This document shows positions 1 through 8,186 of a stretch of 64,000 nucleotides of DNA, piece by piece. A program made the translations under genes and the position numbers. How positions within the stretch are numbered: position 1 is the stretch's first letter; each line of letters begins with the position of its first letter. The notes beneath the pieces are model-generated. The model saw only the letters and a list, made by a program, of their open reading frames with translations, was not told where the DNA came from and did no database searches. Source of the DNA: Deltaproteobacteria bacterium (GTDB taxonomy: Bacteria; Myxococcota_A; UBA9160; UBA4427); the NCBI GenBank assembly GCA_029261855.1, contig JAJDAN010000089.1, forward strand, positions 310,001-374,000. Direction: 5' to 3'.

Positions 1-827
1 TCGTCTCGCACCTGAACTGGCGCAAGGCAGGCCCGCCGCCCTCTCTGCGCGCGGACCCGCCGCTGCTCGACCCCGAAGAGCTGCTGGGCACCATGGACCC
101 CGATCTGAAGCGACCCGTCGACATCCGGGACGTGATCGGGCGCGTGGTGGACGGCTCGCGCTTCGAGGAGTTCAAGCCGCGCTACGGCCCGACCCTGGTG
201 TGCGGCTTCGCGTCCATCCACGGCTATCCCGTGGGCATCCTCGGGAACAACGGCGTCATCTACCCCGAGTCCGCCGAGAAGGGCGCGCACTTCGTCCAGC
301 TCTGCAACCAGATCGACGTGCCTCTCGTCTTCCTGCAGAACCTGACGGGCTTCATCGTCGGACGCGACTACGAGCACGCGGGCATCATCAAGAAGGGCTC
401 GCAGCTCATCAACGCGGTCACCAATTCTACGGTCCCGCACCTGACGGTGATCGTGGGCGCCTCCTACGGCGCCGGCACCTACGCGATGTCCGGACGCGCC
501 TTCAACAATCGCTTCACCTTCATCTGGCCCAGCGCGAAGATCGCCGTCATGGGCGGAAAGCAGATCGCCGGCGTGATGTCGATCGTGCGCCGGGGCCAGG
601 CCGCGCGGAAGGGCGAGGCCTTCGACGAAGAAGCCGACGCGCAGATCCGCGCCGCCGTCGAAGACATGCAGGAGAAGGGATCGATCGCACTCGAGGCGAG
701 CGGGGCCATCAGCGACGACGGCATCATCGACCCGCGCGATACGCGCACGGTGCTCGGCATCTGTCTCTCGGTCGTGCGCAACACGCCGATCGAAGGAGCC
801 GAAGGCTACGGAGTGTTCCGGCTGTGA
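1..827 (+). CDS. Acyl-CoA carboxylase carboxyltransferase (beta) subunit, 3' part
   Basis: This is the C-terminal part of a biotin-dependent acyl-CoA carboxylase carboxyltransferase, with the 5' end outside the window. The reading frame is open from base 3. The visible portion has the crotonase-like fold of the methylcrotonyl/geranyl/propionyl-CoA carboxylase beta family: a NLTGF stretch, the glycine-rich SYGAGTYAMSGRAF segment expected near the acyl-CoA carbonyl site, and WPSAKIAVMGGKQ. The protein would take CO2 from carboxybiotin on the partner subunit and transfer it to an acyl-CoA. Its stop overlaps the GTG start of the biotin carboxylase gene (GTGA), so the two subunits are translationally coupled. 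The substrate cannot be told from sequence alone; the AtuA-like neighbour favours a branched or terpenoid acyl-CoA. Confidence 0.95.
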   Translation, partial: VSHLNWRKAGPPPSLRADPPLLDPEELLGTMDPDLKRPVDIRDVIGRVVDGSRFEEFKPRYGPTLVCGFASIHGYPVGILGNNGVIYPESAEKGAHFVQLCNQIDVPLVFLQNLTGFIVGRDYEHAGIIKKGSQLINAVTNSTVPHLTVIVGASYGAGTYAMSGRAFNNRFTFIWPSAKIAVMGGKQIAGVMSIVRRGQAARKGEAFDEEADAQIRAAVEDMQEKGSIALEASGAISDDGIIDPRDTRTVLGICLSVVRNTPIEGAEGYGVFRL

Positions 828-2785
828 GCTTCGACACGCTACTGGTCGCCAACCGCGGAGAGATCGCTCGCCGCATCATCCGCAGCGCCCACGACATGGG
901 CATCCGCTGTGTGGCCGTCTACGTGGACGCCGACGCGGACGCGCCCTTCGTCGGAGACGCCGACGAAGCCGTACGGCTCGAAGACGGCGGCTACCTCGAC
1001 GGGGACGCCATCCTGGCCGCCGCACGCGAGACCGGCACCGGCGCCATCCACCCCGGGTACGGCTTCCTGTCGGAGAACGCCGGCTTCGCAGCCCGGGTCC
1101 AGGACGCGGGCATCGCGTGGATCGGACCCTCGCCCGAGGCCATCACCCAGATGGGCGACAAGATCGCCGCCAAGGCACTCGCGGAAAAGGCCCAGGTCCC
1201 GACCCTGCCGGGCTCGGAAGACACCGGGGCCGCGAACGAGGTCGGCTTTCCGCTGCTCGTGAAGGCCGCGGCTGGTGGTGGCGGCAAGGGCATGCGCGTC
1301 GTCACCGCACCGGCCGACCTCGACGAAGCCGTGGCCGCGGCGAAGCGCGAAGCGCTCGGCGGCTTCGGGGACGACCGCGTCTTCCTCGAACGCTACGTAT
1401 CGCGAGCACGCCACATCGAGATCCAGATCCTCGGCGACGCCCACGGCAATCTCGTCCATCTCGGCGAACGCGAGTGCTCGATCCAACGGCGACACCAGAA
1501 GATCATCGAAGAGTCGCCGTCGCCGCGCGTCGACGCGAAGCTGCGGGAACGGATGGGCGATGCCGCCCTGCGTCTGGCCCGCGAGCTCGGCTACCAGTCG
1601 GCGGGCACTGTCGAGTTCCTGTTCGACGACGACTCGGGCGAGTTCTTCTTCCTCGAGGTGAATACCCGCCTGCAGGTCGAGCATCCGGTCACCGAGATGG
1701 TCACCGGCATCGATCTCGTGCGCGAGCAGCTGCGCATCGCCGCAGGGGAGACCCTCGGCTACGCACAGGACGACATCCGCTTCCGCGGCGCCGCCGTCGA
1801 AGCCCGGCTCTACGCCGAAGACCCGACCAACGACTTCCTGCCGGCCACCGGAACCCTGGCGGCCTTCTCGCCCGCGGCGAGTCCGGCGGTCCGCTGGGAT
1901 TCGGGCGTCGCCCAGGGCTCGGTGATCGGAACGGACTTCGACCCGATGCTCGCCAAGGTGATAGCGCATGCTTCGACGCGGGCCGAGGCGGCGGGTCGTC
2001 TCGCATTGGCCCTGGCGCGCACGCACCTGGGCGGCGTCGTCACGAACCGGGACTTCCTCGTCGCCACCCTGCGCGCGCCGGAGTTCCTGGACGGCGACAC
2101 GACGACGGACTTCATCGACCGCGTGAAACCCGCGCGCGCGCTGGTACCCGACGAAGCCGAACGCCTGCGACTGGCTCGGCTGGCGGCCCTGTGGCTGCAG
2201 GGCATCCACCGCCGGGATGCCCCGGTGCTGGCGACGGTCCCGAGCGGCTGGCGGAACGCGAGGCTGCCCGACCAGAAGCAGGTCTTCCTGCACGGGGACG
2301 ACGAGATCGCCGTCGCCTACCGCGCCCTGCGCGACGGGCGCTTCCGCTTCCCAGACGGCGGGACGGCGCGCATCCACGCCTGGCACGACGACGGGATCGA
2401 CATCGAGATCGCCGGCCGACGCCTGCAGGCGCGGATCACCCACAGCCAGGATCGCGTGATCGTCCAGGGCGCCGCGGGCGACGTCGTGTTCAGCGTGCAG
2501 CCCCGCTTCAAGATCCCGGGCAGCGACGATTCCGCTGGCGGCTTCGTGGCCCGCATGCCCGGAAAGGTCATCGACCTGCGCGTGGGTGTGGGCGACGCAG
2601 TCCAGGCGGGCGACACCCTGATCGTGATCGAGGCCATGAAGATGGAGCACCCCATGCGCGCCACCGAGGACGGCGTCGTGCGCGAGGTGCGGGTCGCGGT
2701 CGGCGAGCAGGTCGAGAGCGGGACCCTTCTCCTGGTGGTCGAACCGACAGCGGGGGAAGGCACCGCAGAAGATCAGAAGGAATAG
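824..2785 (+). CDS. Acyl-CoA carboxylase alpha subunit (biotin carboxylase + BCCP)
   Basis: The 653-residue protein carboxylates its own biotin with ATP and bicarbonate and hands the carboxyl group to the upstream beta subunit. The N-terminal biotin carboxylase starts LVANRGEIARRI, has the glycine-rich ATP loop KAAAGGGGKGMR and the active-site segment FLEVNTRLQVEHPVTE. A BT-like linker region follows from roughly residue 460. The C-terminal biotinyl domain carries EAMKMEHP, with the biotinylated lysine at residue 606. The GTG start at 824 was chosen because it gives the canonical N terminus and overlaps the previous stop by four bases. Length and domain order match MccA/AtuF/PccA-type alpha subunits. 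The gene is followed after 10 bp by the AtuA-like gene. Confidence 0.95.
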   Translation: MSFDTLLVANRGEIARRIIRSAHDMGIRCVAVYVDADADAPFVGDADEAVRLEDGGYLDGDAILAAARETGTGAIHPGYGFLSENAGFAARVQDAGIAWIGPSPEAITQMGDKIAAKALAEKAQVPTLPGSEDTGAANEVGFPLLVKAAAGGGGKGMRVVTAPADLDEAVAAAKREALGGFGDDRVFLERYVSRARHIEIQILGDAHGNLVHLGERECSIQRRHQKIIEESPSPRVDAKLRERMGDAALRLARELGYQSAGTVEFLFDDDSGEFFFLEVNTRLQVEHPVTEMVTGIDLVREQLRIAAGETLGYAQDDIRFRGAAVEARLYAEDPTNDFLPATGTLAAFSPAASPAVRWDSGVAQGSVIGTDFDPMLAKVIAHASTRAEAAGRLALALARTHLGGVVTNRDFLVATLRAPEFLDGDTTTDFIDRVKPARALVPDEAERLRLARLAALWLQGIHRRDAPVLATVPSGWRNARLPDQKQVFLHGDDEIAVAYRALRDGRFRFPDGGTARIHAWHDDGIDIEIAGRRLQARITHSQDRVIVQGAAGDVVFSVQPRFKIPGSDDSAGGFVARMPGKVIDLRVGVGDAVQAGDTLIVIEAMKMEHPMRATEDGVVREVRVAVGEQVESGTLLLVVEPTAGEGTAEDQKE

Positions 2786-2795
2786 GAGGCCCGTC

Positions 2796-4553
2796 ATGGC
2801 CGATCCCATCCGCATCGCGAACTGCTCGGGTTTCTTCGGCGATCGTCTTTCCGCCGCCCGGGAGATGGTCGAGGGCGGGCCCATCGACGTCCTCACGGGA
2901 GACTGGCTGGCCGAGCTGACCATGCTCATCCTGGCGCGAACCCGCATGAAGCGACCGGGTGGCGGCCATGCGCGCACCTTCGTGGCCCAGATGGAGCAGG
3001 TGATGGGCACCTGCCTCGACAAGGGCATCAAGGTGGTGAGCAACGCCGGCGGTCTCGACCCGGACGGCTGCGCGGACGCCGTCGCCGAAGTGGCGAGCAA
3101 GCTCGGCCTGAATCCGAAGATCGCCTACGTGCGAGGCGACGACCTGCTGCCCCGCATGAGCGAGCTGATGGCGGCGGACCAGATCCACCACTTCGAGACC
3201 GGCGAGCCCATCAAGGACGCCTCGAGCTTCCTCACGGCGAATGCGTACCTCGGCTGCTGGGGCATCGTCGAGGCCCTGAACCAGGGCGCCGACATCGTCG
3301 TCACCGGTCGCACGACCGACGCGGCCGTCGTGTGCGGGCCCGCCGCCTGGCACCATGGCTGGAGCCGCACCGATTGGAACGCGCTGGCGGGAGCCGTCAC
3401 CGCAGGGCACGTCATTGAATGCGGCACCCAGGCGACCGGGGGCAACTATTCCTTCTTCACCGAGGTGCCGGGCATGTCCCGGGTGGGCTTCCCGTGGGCC
3501 GAGATCGCGGCGGACGGCTCGACGGTGATCGGCAAGCACGAGGGCACCGGCGGTGCGGTCTCGATCGGGACCGTGACGTCCCAGCTGCTGTACGAGATCG
3601 GCGGCCCGGAATACTTCGGTCCCGACGTGACCACGCGCTTCGACACGATCCAGCTCGAAGAGGACGGTCCCGACCGGGTGCGCATGTTCGGCATCCAGGG
3701 CGAGCCGCCGCCGTCGACCCTGAAGGTCTGCATCAATCGCCCGGGCGGCTTCCGGCAGGACCTGAACGTGTGCCTGACGGGCCTCGACGTCGAAGCCAAG
3801 GCAAAGCTGGTGGAGGACGCCTTCTGGGCGGCGTGCCCCATCCCGCGCGAGGACTTCGCCTCGGTGACGACCCGCCTGGTGCGAACGGACAAGGAGGACC
3901 CCGCATCCAACGAGGAAGCCACAGCCTTCTTCAAGATGACCCTGAAGGACCCGGACGAGCAGAAGGTGGGGCGCGCCGTCTCGAACGCGATGATCGAGCT
4001 GGCGCTGTCCTCGATCCCGGGCTTCACCAGCGTCGGCGGTGGACCGGGAGGCGGACGCGCCTTCGGCGTCTACGTGCCCGCACGCATCCCCTCCGCCAGC
4101 GTGCCCCAGGAAGTGGTCGTCCTCGGCGGTGAAACCCGCAGCGTGTCTTCGGTGATCCCCGAAGCGTCTGTGCAGGTTTCGCCGGCCCCGGAGCCGGACG
4201 CGCCGGCACCCGGCGGGCCGACGCGTCGCGCGCCGCTGGGCGCTGTCGTCGGCTGCCGTTCGGGCGACAAGGGCGGCAACGCGAACCTCGGCGTCTTCGC
4301 GCGCAGCGACGGCGCGTGGGCCTGGATCGACACCTTCCTCACCACCGAACGGGTGCGCGAGCTGCTGCCCGAAGCCGCCGCCCTGCCCATCGACCGCTAC
4401 CGCCTGCCCGCGTTGCGATCGCTCAACTTCGTCCTGCACGGCCTGCTCGAGGAAGGCGTCGCGGCGTCGACCCGGCAGGACGGACAGGCCAAGAGCCTGG
4501 GCGAATGGCTGCGCGCGCGGGTCGTCGAGATTCCCGAGGCGCTTCTCCCTTGA
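2796..4553 (+). CDS. AtuA-like acyclic terpene utilisation protein (DUF1446) with C-terminal ferredoxin-fold-like domain
   Basis: The 585-residue protein belongs to the AtuA/DUF1446 family, whose exact reaction is not established but which is genetically needed for acyclic terpene (citronellol/geraniol) degradation in Pseudomonas. The AtuA domain (about residues 5-450) opens with RIANCSGFFGDRLSAA and contains TGDWLAELTM and VTGRTTDAA. A Pro/Ala-rich linker (about 465-480) leads to a small C-terminal domain with the RSGDKGGNANLGVFA motif, which in other genomes is often a separate small protein. A good AGGAGG-type ribosome site precedes the ATG by the usual distance. Its place directly after the two carboxylase subunits reproduces the atuC-atuF-atuA association. 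What it does chemically remains unknown. Confidence 0.85.
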   Translation: MADPIRIANCSGFFGDRLSAAREMVEGGPIDVLTGDWLAELTMLILARTRMKRPGGGHARTFVAQMEQVMGTCLDKGIKVVSNAGGLDPDGCADAVAEVASKLGLNPKIAYVRGDDLLPRMSELMAADQIHHFETGEPIKDASSFLTANAYLGCWGIVEALNQGADIVVTGRTTDAAVVCGPAAWHHGWSRTDWNALAGAVTAGHVIECGTQATGGNYSFFTEVPGMSRVGFPWAEIAADGSTVIGKHEGTGGAVSIGTVTSQLLYEIGGPEYFGPDVTTRFDTIQLEEDGPDRVRMFGIQGEPPPSTLKVCINRPGGFRQDLNVCLTGLDVEAKAKLVEDAFWAACPIPREDFASVTTRLVRTDKEDPASNEEATAFFKMTLKDPDEQKVGRAVSNAMIELALSSIPGFTSVGGGPGGGRAFGVYVPARIPSASVPQEVVVLGGETRSVSSVIPEASVQVSPAPEPDAPAPGGPTRRAPLGAVVGCRSGDKGGNANLGVFARSDGAWAWIDTFLTTERVRELLPEAAALPIDRYRLPALRSLNFVLHGLLEEGVAASTRQDGQAKSLGEWLRARVVEIPEALLP

Positions 4554-4582
4554 GCCCCGCGGCGACGGCAGGAGAAGGTCGC

Positions 4583-5206
4583 ATGCGCTTCCCGGGCGTC
4601 CGCGCACCGAAACGGCTGCTGTCCTACGAGGCCGAGCGACAGCTGAGCGCGCGGCAGCTCGAGCTACTCGACGAGCTCGAACATCAGCTGCTGCAAGGCG
4701 GGCTCGCCGAGCTCACGATGGCGGAGATCGCCGCCCGCATGGGCTGCTCCCTGCGGACCTTGTACGGCCTGGCGCCCAGCAAGGACGAGCTGCTGCTCAC
4801 CGTCGTCGACCGACGGTTGCACCGCATCGGCCGGGCCGCCGTCGAGGTGCTCGAGCCCGGCATGTCCCCCCTCGACGCCCTGCGCGCCTACCTGCGGGCC
4901 GCCCACGAAGCCGTTCAACCCGAAGCCGTCGCCCTGTCCGCGGACGTCGCGAAGGTCGCCGGCGCCGGTCGCCTCTTCGACGCCCACGCCAGCTACCTGA
5001 TGGCGGTGACCCAGAGCTTGCTCGACCGCGCGGTGGACGAGGGGCGCATCGAGCCCGTGGACACGGCAGCGGTCGCCCACGTGCTGGGCGGCCTGGGTCG
5101 GGAATTCGCCCGGCCCGAAGTCGCCGAGATCGCGCGTGTCTCGCCCAAGGAAACCGCCGACTCCATCGCGGAGTTGATCTTGCGGGGCCTCCTGGCGAAG
5201 AGCTAG
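4583..5206 (+). CDS. TetR-family transcriptional regulator
   Basis: A 207-residue TetR-type repressor. The N-terminal helix-turn-helix spans about residues 15-65 (LAELTMAEIAARMGCSLRTLYGL, with the usual LYG in place of LYY at the recognition helix end). The C-terminal domain is a divergent ligand-binding helical bundle. The ATG at 4583 follows a strong Shine-Dalgarno sequence AGGAGAAGG at 4570-4578. A longer frame upstream is open but overlaps the AtuA-like gene and has no support. The gene sits 29 bp after the AtuA-like gene on the same strand, so it probably regulates the carboxylase/AtuA operon and is cotranscribed with it. The inducer is unknown. Its stop codon opens a 27-bp direct repeat. 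Confidence 0.88.
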   Translation: MRFPGVRAPKRLLSYEAERQLSARQLELLDELEHQLLQGGLAELTMAEIAARMGCSLRTLYGLAPSKDELLLTVVDRRLHRIGRAAVEVLEPGMSPLDALRAYLRAAHEAVQPEAVALSADVAKVAGAGRLFDAHASYLMAVTQSLLDRAVDEGRIEPVDTAAVAHVLGGLGREFARPEVAEIARVSPKETADSIAELILRGLLAKS

Positions 5207-5273
5207 GAACGTGCGCGGCAGCAGGCCGAAACCCCCGGGTCGGCCGGCTAGGAACGTGCGCGGCAGCAGGCCG
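5202..5273. repeat. 27-bp direct repeat, two copies, starting at a stop codon
   Basis: Two identical 27-bp copies lie at 5202-5228 and 5247-5273, separated by 18 bp. The shared core is TAGGAACGTGCGCGGC followed by AGCAGGCCG. The first copy includes the TAG stop of the TetR gene. Each copy looks like a partial hairpin (GTGCGCGGC, a five-base loop, then only GCCG of the returning arm). A related full hairpin occurs at 24659-24688, also beginning at a TAG stop. The element may be a REP-like dispersed repeat; no terminator-type T run follows it. Confidence 0.85.
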
Positions 5274-5276
5274 CCG

Positions 5277-5552
5277 TCACTCTTCCCAGGCACTGGCGAT
5301 CGCCCGGCGCACGATCTCCCAGGCGCCGGCGCCGACCACCATGCTGACGAGGATCATCACCAGCTTCGGGACCTCCGGTAGCGACCAGAAGAGCAGGTCG
5401 ACGTCGGTGGGTTCGAGGTTCTGCAGAATCACCACGACGATCAGCCCGGCCAGGACGATCTTCGAAATCAGTACGCGGTGCCGCCAGGCCGTCCCGGCGA
5501 ACCCTCCGCCGGTCGCTGTGTGCTCGACCGGGCCTTCCGGATCTCGTTCCAT
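5277..5552 (-). CDS. Small LapA/DUF1049-like membrane protein
   Basis: A 91-residue protein with a hydrophilic N terminus and two predicted membrane helices, roughly residues 28-45 (ISKIVLAGLIVVVILQNLE) and 58-78 (VPKLVMILVSMVVGAGAWE). The VVVILQNLEPTDVDLLFW stretch between the helices is the hallmark of LapA/DUF1049 proteins, inner-membrane proteins linked in E. coli to lipopolysaccharide assembly. The ATG at 5552 was chosen over longer starts because AGAGGAG sits 8 bases upstream. The gene converges with the TetR gene across the repeat region and is divergent from the ATP-grasp gene at 5697. Its precise role here is not evident. Confidence 0.75.
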   Translation of the reverse strand: MERDPEGPVEHTATGGGFAGTAWRHRVLISKIVLAGLIVVVILQNLEPTDVDLLFWSLPEVPKLVMILVSMVVGAGAWEIVRRAIASAWEE

Positions 5553-5696
5553 CGTTTGGCTCCTCTCGCCCCGGACGGGGACGCCACGGTGTATAGCGCT
5601 CGGCGGCCAGACGCCGCGGCCGGCCGCCCTGAGCCATCTCATACCCAGCCCACGGCCTCTCGACGTCGCGAAGACGTACTACACTGAGCCGCCGAC

Positions 5697-7169
5697 ATGA
5701 GCGCCGACGAAACCGATTCCTCCCTCTTCAGCGACTATGCGCCCCTCAAGGGCACCTTCGACGAGTGCTTCGACGCAGACGGCAAGGTGCGCCCCGAGAC
5801 CGAACGCGTCGTCCAGCTGCTCGAGAGCCTCGGCGGACGTGAATTCCGCACGCGACAGCGACTCGCCGACACGACCTTCCTCAAGAGCGGCATCACCTTC
5901 TCGGTGTACTCGGACCGTCGAGGCGCCGAGCGGATCTTCCCCTTCGATCTCATTCCCCGGATCATCCCCGGAGCCGAGTGGGAGCGCGTGCGCACCGGCC
6001 TGCAACAGCGCATCCGCGCACTCAACTTCTTCCTGAACGACGTCTACAGCGACCAGCGGATCCTCGCCGAGGACGTCGTGCCGCGGGACCTCGTGCTCGG
6101 GGCCAGCGGCTACACGCCGGAAGTCAGCGGCATCCGCCCCCCCGGTGGCATCTACGTGCACATCGCGGGGATCGACCTGATCCGCGGTCCGGACGGCGAG
6201 TTCGTGGTGCTCGAGGACAACGCGCGAACGCCTTCCGGTGTCTCGTACGTGCTCGAGAACCGCATGATGATGAAGAAGGTGTTCCCGCACGTCTTCGCCG
6301 AGTCGCGCGTGATGGGCGTCGAGGAGTATCCGATCCGCCTGCGCGACGCGCTCGCGGCCGTGGGGCCCGCGCCGGACGACGAAGACGGCACAGCCGTCCT
6401 GACCCCCGGCCCGTTCAACTCGGCCTACTTCGAGCACAGCTTCCTCGCGCGACGCATGGGCGTCCCGCTCGTCGAAGGACGCGATCTGTTCGTCGACCGG
6501 GACCGCCTGTACGCCAAGACGACCCTCGGCCCGCGGCGCATCGATGTCCTGTACCGGCGCATCGACGACCCCTTCCTCGACCCGGAAGTGTTCCGGAAGG
6601 ACAGTGCGCTCGGTGTGCCGGGCCTGGTCCGCGCCTATGCCAAGGGCAACGTGGCGCTCGCGAACGCCATCGGAAACGGCGTCGTCGACGACAAGGGCAT
6701 CTACCCCTACGTCCCGGACATGATCCGCTTCTACCTGTCCGAAGAGCCGATCCTGGGACAGGTCCCCACCTACGTTTGCGCGCGCGAGGACGACCTGGCC
6801 TACGTGCTCGACCACGTGGGCGAGCTCGTCATCAAGGCCGTCAACGAGGCGGGCGGCTACGGCATGCTGATCGGCCCCCAGGCGTCGCGCCGGGAACGCA
6901 AGGACTTTGCGGAACGCATCCGCAGCAACCCGCGCAACTACATCGCCCAGCCGCGGATCGAGCTCTCCACCTGTCCGACCTGGACGAGCCGGGGCGTCGG
7001 TCCGCGCCGCGTCGACCTGCGGCCGTACGTGGTGACCGGGCGCGACGACCCCTGGGTGCTTCCGGGTGGGCTCACGCGCGTCGCGCTCGTGGAAGGATCC
7101 TACGTCGTCAACTCGAGCCAGGGCGGCGGGTCGAAAGACACCTGGGTGCTCGAGGAGACCGCATCGTGA
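5697..7169 (+). CDS. Circularly permuted ATP-grasp family protein (DUF404/DUF407)
   Basis: A 490-residue circularly permuted type-2 ATP-grasp protein, predicted to ligate a carboxylate to an amine with ATP and so to make a peptide or amide bond. Characteristic stretches are [49 protein letters not shown] and, near the C terminus, [17 protein letters not shown] and RPYVVTG. Length is normal for the family. The stop overlaps the GTG of the alpha-E gene (GTGA), the standard operon partner. A TACACT hexamer at 5680-5685 may be the -10 element. The substrate is unknown; published genome-context analysis of ATP-grasp amidoligases predicted a peptide product processed by the transglutaminase partner. 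Confidence 0.92.
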   Translation: MSADETDSSLFSDYAPLKGTFDECFDADGKVRPETERVVQLLESLGGREFRTRQRLADTTFLKSGITFSVYSDRRGAERIFPFDLIPRIIPGAEWERVRTGLQQRIRALNFFLNDVYSDQRILAEDVVPRDLVLGASGYTPEVSGIRPPGGIYVHIAGIDLIRGPDGEFVVLEDNARTPSGVSYVLENRMMMKKVFPHVFAESRVMGVEEYPIRLRDALAAVGPAPDDEDGTAVLTPGPFNSAYFEHSFLARRMGVPLVEGRDLFVDRDRLYAKTTLGPRRIDVLYRRIDDPFLDPEVFRKDSALGVPGLVRAYAKGNVALANAIGNGVVDDKGIYPYVPDMIRFYLSEEPILGQVPTYVCAREDDLAYVLDHVGELVIKAVNEAGGYGMLIGPQASRRERKDFAERIRSNPRNYIAQPRIELSTCPTWTSRGVGPRRVDLRPYVVTGRDDPWVLPGGLTRVALVEGSYVVNSSQGGGSKDTWVLEETAS

Positions 7170-8173
7170 TCTCGCGAGTCGCCGAGAGCTGCTTCTGGCT
7201 CAACCGATACATCGAACGCGCTGACGTCCTGTCGCGCATGCTCGCCGTCAATCGCGCCTTCCAGCTGGACGTGAACCTGCCGGACACCGAACGCTGGCGG
7301 CCGTTGGTGGTCGTCGCCGGGCAAGAGGACGACTTCACCGGGCTGACCGAGGAGGACGAGCGGGACGACCCCGAGCTCGTCCAGGACTACCTCAGCTGGG
7401 ACCCCAGGAACCCCAGCTCACTCTTTTCGTCCCTGCGCGCCGCGCGCGAGAACGCGCGCACCATTCGCGAGACGATCAGCCTCGAGATGTGGGAGGTCCT
7501 CAACGACCTGTGGGTCTGGATCGAGAGCAAGACCGCGCGACGGCTCTACGAAAAGGACCGCCACGCCTTCTATCTCCACATCCGGAACCAGTGCTGCCTG
7601 TTCCACGGGATCGCTCAGGAGACGATGCTGCACGAGGACCCGTTCGAATTCATGCGCCTCGGCACGGCGCTCGAACGCGGGGGACAGACCGCAAGGCTCC
7701 TCGACATCAAGTTCCACAGCATCGGACCGACTGCGGCCGAGCAGGAGTCGCCGGCGGAAGCGGCCCAGTGGCTCGCGACCCTGCGCTCGTGCTCTGGTGT
7801 CGAGCCGTTCCTCAAGCGGGGCGACAAGCCCTTCTCGGGCCCCACCGTGGCCGAGTTCCTGCTCTTCGACCGGAGCTTCCCGCGTTCGGTTCTGCACAAC
7901 CTGCACCGCGCCCGGAACTTCCTGGATCTCGTGTGCCCGCCCGCACCGACCACGATCGGAAGCCAGTCTCGGGAGCTGCTCAACGAAACGCTGACTCGCT
8001 TCACCGCGCGGGACATCGACGGCGTGCTGGAAGACGGTCTGCACGACACGCTCACCTGGATCGTCGGCGCGACCGCCGAGATCTGCGGCGTCATCCACGA
8101 CGAGTTCTTCGACCCGACCCCGATCGTGCCGCGGAAGGGTCAGCAGCAGCAGAGCCAGCAGCAGAGCCCCTGA
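7166..8173 (+). CDS. Alpha-E domain protein (DUF403)
   Basis: A 335-residue, mostly alpha-helical, acidic protein of the alpha-E (DUF403) family. It starts [20 protein letters not shown], a near-invariant N terminus in the family, which supports the GTG at 7166 that overlaps the ATP-grasp stop by four bases. Other family features are [13 protein letters not shown] and the [15 protein letters not shown] segment. The biochemical role is unknown; the protein is always associated with circularly permuted ATP-grasp and transglutaminase-like proteins and probably forms a complex with them. The C-terminal tail is glutamine-rich (QQQQSQQQ) from CAG/CAA-type codons and probably disordered. The gene converges with the transglutaminase gene, with only 13 bp between stops. 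Confidence 0.9.
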   Translation: MISRVAESCFWLNRYIERADVLSRMLAVNRAFQLDVNLPDTERWRPLVVVAGQEDDFTGLTEEDERDDPELVQDYLSWDPRNPSSLFSSLRAARENARTIRETISLEMWEVLNDLWVWIESKTARRLYEKDRHAFYLHIRNQCCLFHGIAQETMLHEDPFEFMRLGTALERGGQTARLLDIKFHSIGPTAAEQESPAEAAQWLATLRSCSGVEPFLKRGDKPFSGPTVAEFLLFDRSFPRSVLHNLHRARNFLDLVCPPAPTTIGSQSRELLNETLTRFTARDIDGVLEDGLHDTLTWIVGATAEICGVIHDEFFDPTPIVPRKGQQQQSQQQSP

Positions 8174-8186
8174 CCCGCTGGCGCGC

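Noticed and set aside
839-3100. Long minus-strand frame (753 codons) opposite the biotin carboxylase gene
   Set aside because: Low-complexity Arg/Asp/Val/His composition, antisense to a gene with a complete biotin-carboxylase motif set.
8140-8173. CAG-rich run at the end of the alpha-E gene as a microsatellite or phase-variable repeat
   Set aside because: It is short, broken by AGC/CAA-type changes and simply encodes a Gln/Ser tail in frame.
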